From the NCBI GenBank assembly GCA_947628195.1, contig CANQZB010000006.1, positions 1-16,780 of the forward strand: a stretch of DNA of 16,780 nucleotides, read 5' to 3'. Below are positions 14,945-16,780 of the stretch, piece after piece. This DNA comes from an uncultured Clostridia bacterium. GTDB taxonomy: Bacteria > Bacillota > Clostridia > Christensenellales > UBA1242. The first letter of the stretch is position 1. Every line of letters begins with the position of its first letter. Position numbers and translations under genes: made by a program. The notes beneath the pieces are model-generated. The model saw only the letters and a program-made list of their open reading frames with translations. It was not told the origin of the DNA and did no database searches.

Positions 14945-15499
14945 TTAATTTTTATTGTTCTGTTTTTCAATGGCGTGGCGGAGTTCGTTTTTAAGTTCGT
15001 TTATTTTTCTATTTAAATGTTCGTTGTAAATAACATAATCTCCAGCAAAAACTTTTTCAAAGTTAAATCTAACAGTGTTGATATATGCGTTTGTTTCCAA
15101 CAAAATGTTAACTTCGCCACTATGATCTAACATTTGTGCAAAATCCGTTAGCGTAATGTAAAATTTTTGTTGTAATGCACAAAGTTGTTCCAGCCTTTTG
15201 TTTTTTAATGAAAAAATCTTTTCAATGTGTTCTAGGCGTGAGGTCTGTTCGGTGCCGTTGCTAAACTTTATAGCTAAACAATTTGCCCTTTTTTGAGCTT
15301 CTTCCTCTGCATATTCTTCGCGTTTTTCATTAATATCCACCATCAGCACGCTTTTTAATATTTGAATTAAATATTCAGGGTCAAAATCTGCCCTACTTTT
15401 TGGGTTAAGCAAAGAATGGTTGGTTGTTGCCATGGTTGCATACATCGAGGCCATAAGAACTGAGTTGGGGGAGATTAAAACACTTTCTTTTGAAATCAT
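14945..15499 (-). CDS. Unknown 184-residue helical protein downstream of oapA
   Basis: This is a soluble-looking protein with no signal peptide or membrane helix. It is highly charged in its middle and C-terminal parts: EKREEYAEEEAQKRAN (about 78-93) and HIEKIFSLKNKRLEQLCALQ are probable long helices or coiled coil, and the tail (LNRKINELKNELRHAIEKQ) is another. I recognise no family. The ATG has an excellent AAGGAG site. It lies 64 bases after the OapA-like gene on the same strand, and a TATAAT (15552-15557, minus) in that gap could give it its own promoter. It ends facing gltX at a shared hairpin. Its position in the candidate OLE-RNA locus makes it a possible extra member of that unit, by inference only. 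Confidence 0.75.
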   Translation of the reverse strand: MISKESVLISPNSVLMASMYATMATTNHSLLNPKSRADFDPEYLIQILKSVLMVDINEKREEYAEEEAQKRANCLAIKFSNGTEQTSRLEHIEKIFSLKNKRLEQLCALQQKFYITLTDFAQMLDHSGEVNILLETNAYINTVRFNFEKVFAGDYVIYNEHLNRKINELKNELRHAIEKQNNKN

Positions 15500-15563
15500 A
15501 AAAACTCCTTATATAAATATATATGCAAAATTTAAAATTGGCAATAGTATTATTATATAAACA

Positions 15564-16112
15564 TTAATCTTTGTGCGTAAAAACGTTAATAATTTTTGCA
15601 AATTTAAGTGTAATGCTATCCGCATGGCTTATTGCAAATGCTTTGCAAGAGGCTTTGCCAAAAATTGTTAGCCCGGCAATAATGGCGGACACAATAGAGG
15701 CAATTAAAACTGGCATAAATCCGCTTGATGTTAATGCAATTTTTGTTACAATGCTTGCCCCACCAGCACCAGCCAAAATTCCGCACACATCGCCAATAAC
15801 ATCGGCGCAAATTGAACTAACCTTATCCGCATTTTTGTTTAGGGCAATGGCCTGTTTGCTGCCTTTAACTTTGCGGGATGCCATTGCGGTGAAATGATCC
15901 AAATTGCTGGATGCAACCGCCAAGCCAAGCATATCAAAAAACACGCTAATTGCAATAAACAATAAAATTACAATTATAGCAACTGCAATGTGGGCATTGG
16001 ATAGAACAAATTCGCTAAGCAGACTAAAAATTAGCGATAAAAATATAGCCAGTAACAATATCTTTACTGGCCACACCCATGCTTTAGATTTGTGTTTTTG
16101 TTTGTTTTTCAT
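15564..16112 (-). CDS. oapA: OapA-like OLE-RNA-associated membrane protein with DxxxD motif
   Basis: This 182-residue membrane protein has a basic start (MKNKQKHKSKAW), helices at about 13-36, 42-67, 108-130 and 133-155, and a cytosolic-looking basic segment MASRKVKGSK (77-86) before NADKVSSICADVIGDVCG. DVIGD (104-108) is the DxxxD motif that marks OapA, the small membrane partner of OLE RNA. A structured RNA of about 590 bases lies directly upstream on the same strand, as in known OLE loci. Proteins of this kind are sometimes labelled CorB-like Mg2+/Co2+ transporters, but there are no CBS domains. Known OapA binds OLE RNA at the membrane and is tied to Mg2+ homeostasis and cold/ethanol tolerance. 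The start is uncertain: ATG 16112 lacks a ribosome site, and an in-frame TTG at 16142 is possible but less likely. Confidence 0.78.
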   Translation of the reverse strand: MKNKQKHKSKAWVWPVKILLLAIFLSLIFSLLSEFVLSNAHIAVAIIVILLFIAISVFFDMLGLAVASSNLDHFTAMASRKVKGSKQAIALNKNADKVSSICADVIGDVCGILAGAGGASIVTKIALTSSGFMPVLIASIVSAIIAGLTIFGKASCKAFAISHADSITLKFAKIINVFTHKD

Positions 16113-16159
16113 GTTTTTTAAGCGCACTAGTATTATGCACAATGCAATTTTAAGTGCCG

Positions 16160-16165
16160 ATTATA
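16160..16165 (-). promoter_or_regulatory. Possible -10 box upstream of oapA-like gene
   Basis: TATAAT on the minus strand lies about 47 bases before the ATG at 16112 and just after the RNA element's 3' end. No good -35 is visible, so oapA may instead be co-transcribed with the RNA. Confidence 0.3.
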
Positions 16166-16194
16166 TATTTAAAAGCGCAATTCATATTAAATGA

Positions 16195-16780
16195 GTTGCA
16201 CGCAATTTGCAACAAGAAGGCAACACTCTGGGTAAACCTTGCGGCATAAGGTTCGGTTGGATTTCCCAATTTTGCCCTTAATCGTTACCAATTAAGCGGT
16301 TTCCCTTTAAGCAAAACTTGCACCGAATCGCCACTGAGACCACACTATAATCCCCAAAATGCCTCTTGCGAACAGCCTAGAAGATTTCCTTAACAACATC
16401 AACTATACTTATCTTTATTTTGCGGTTAAAATTTCAAAGACATAAACAAACTTGCCGTGTACTTAAACAAATTCATCCGTTTCACCTTATCCCAACTTAA
16501 CCACTCAAAGCAGGCTACACTGCACACAACTTTCGCCGTATGCAGGTTCCAATCCTTAGCGATAAATAATAACCGTTCAATAGAACTTGGTCGTTCTTTA
16601 CCCACTAAAGTCTCCACGATAATTGGGCTTTAGTATGTATGCCATTACATAAGGCCCAAAAATCTTAACTCCCAGCACCAGCCCCGGTTTGGGCAACCAA
16701 GGCCAGCACCACGAACTTCATAGTTATGCCAGCGATGCTTATTTCGGCATCCTCGTAAAGCCTAGTTGACTAGGATACTG
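16195..16780 (-). ncRNA. ole: Large structured RNA, probable OLE RNA (5' end at or beyond window edge)
   Basis: No credible protein is encoded here, and the G+C content is visibly above that of the flanks. Many local helices can be drawn on the minus-strand RNA: 16761-16765/16770-16774, 16734-16738/16747-16751, 16625-16628/16654-16657 enclosing 16634-16638/16647-16651, 16582-16586/16593-16597, 16498-16505/16422-16429 (8 bp with a G-U), 16311-16318/16268-16275 (8 bp with a G-U) enclosing 16291-16296/16277-16282, 16248-16253/16235-16240, and a last hairpin 16208-16213/16195-16200. Two long helices use G-U pairs that would be C-A mismatches on the plus strand, which favours a minus-strand RNA. 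Length near 600 nt and position just upstream of an OapA-like gene point to OLE. I identify it by context and architecture; I could not align it to a consensus. ROOL and GOLLD are alternative large-RNA classes. Confidence 0.68.

Noticed and set aside
15904..16194. A 96-codon plus-strand open frame opposite the oapA-like gene
   Set aside because: It is antisense to a gene with a clear membrane-protein pattern and recognisable motifs, and has no ribosome site.
16426..16617. A 63-codon minus-strand open frame inside the large RNA
   Set aside because: No ribosome site, unnatural composition, and it crosses strong RNA helices. It is explained by the structured RNA.
16195..16780. Group II intron, RNase P RNA, tmRNA or rRNA fragment
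   Set aside because: I see no domain V, no GAGGAAAGTC-type RNase P core, no tmRNA ends and no rRNA landmarks. Length and the neighbouring DxxxD protein fit OLE better.
1..16780. CRISPR arrays, insertion sequences, prophage genes, tRNA genes
   Set aside because: I looked on both strands and saw no regularly spaced repeats, transposase or integrase motifs, or tRNA cloverleaf sequences.

Overview
The window is AT-rich chromosomal DNA of a low-GC Bacillota, most likely an uncultured gut- or rumen-type member of the Clostridia. The evidence is the codon and base bias, AGGAG-type ribosome sites, TTGACA/TATAAT promoters, short intergenic gaps, intrinsic terminators with long T-tracts, and the gene families present. 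There is no sign of phage, insertion sequences, CRISPR or recent transfer. Gene order looks like ordinary core chromosome, with one notable exception at the right end.

Left to right: (1) a partial radC on the minus strand, running off the left edge; (2) a plus-strand HtrA-like serine protease lipoprotein; (3) a three-gene minus-strand operon, acyltransferase - GT8 glycosyltransferase - acyltransferase, probably making a membrane glycolipid or polymer anchor; (4) a small plus-strand two-helix membrane protein; (5) a minus-strand RelA/SpoT homologue that has lost the hydrolase motif and the C-terminal ACT domain; (6) a divergent plus-strand P2A-type Ca2+ ATPase; (7) a small four-helix membrane protein; (8) a minus-strand FabG-like reductase; (9) a plus-strand operon of an unknown membrane-anchored protein, an unknown lipoprotein and a glutamyl-tRNA synthetase; (10) a minus-strand unit made of a large structured RNA, a DxxxD membrane protein and an unknown 184-residue protein.

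The most interesting locus is the right end. About 590 bases (16195-16780) carry no credible protein. They are visibly richer in G+C than the flanks and are full of hairpins that pair on the minus strand. The next gene on that strand encodes a roughly 182-residue multi-helix membrane protein with a DVIGD (DxxxD) motif and a basic MASRKVKGSK segment. A roughly 600-nt ornate RNA placed just upstream of such a protein matches the OLE RNA / OapA ribonucleoprotein system (Ornate, Large, Extremophilic RNA), known from anaerobic and extremophilic Bacillota and linked to membranes and Mg2+/stress tolerance. The third gene may belong to the same unit.

A second pattern concerns expression. Four transcription units (start codons at 4793, 7078, 11104 and 11229) have a perfect TATAAT box only 6-8 bases before the start codon and no Shine-Dalgarno sequence, so their mRNAs should be leaderless. 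Several other genes here (for example 839, 3172, 4009, 4944, 9900 and 15499) have clear AGGAG sites. The promoter of the gltX operon also contains a perfect 10-bp inverted repeat between its -35 and -10 boxes, which looks like an operator. Convergent genes share compact bidirectional terminators whose stems include the stop codons.
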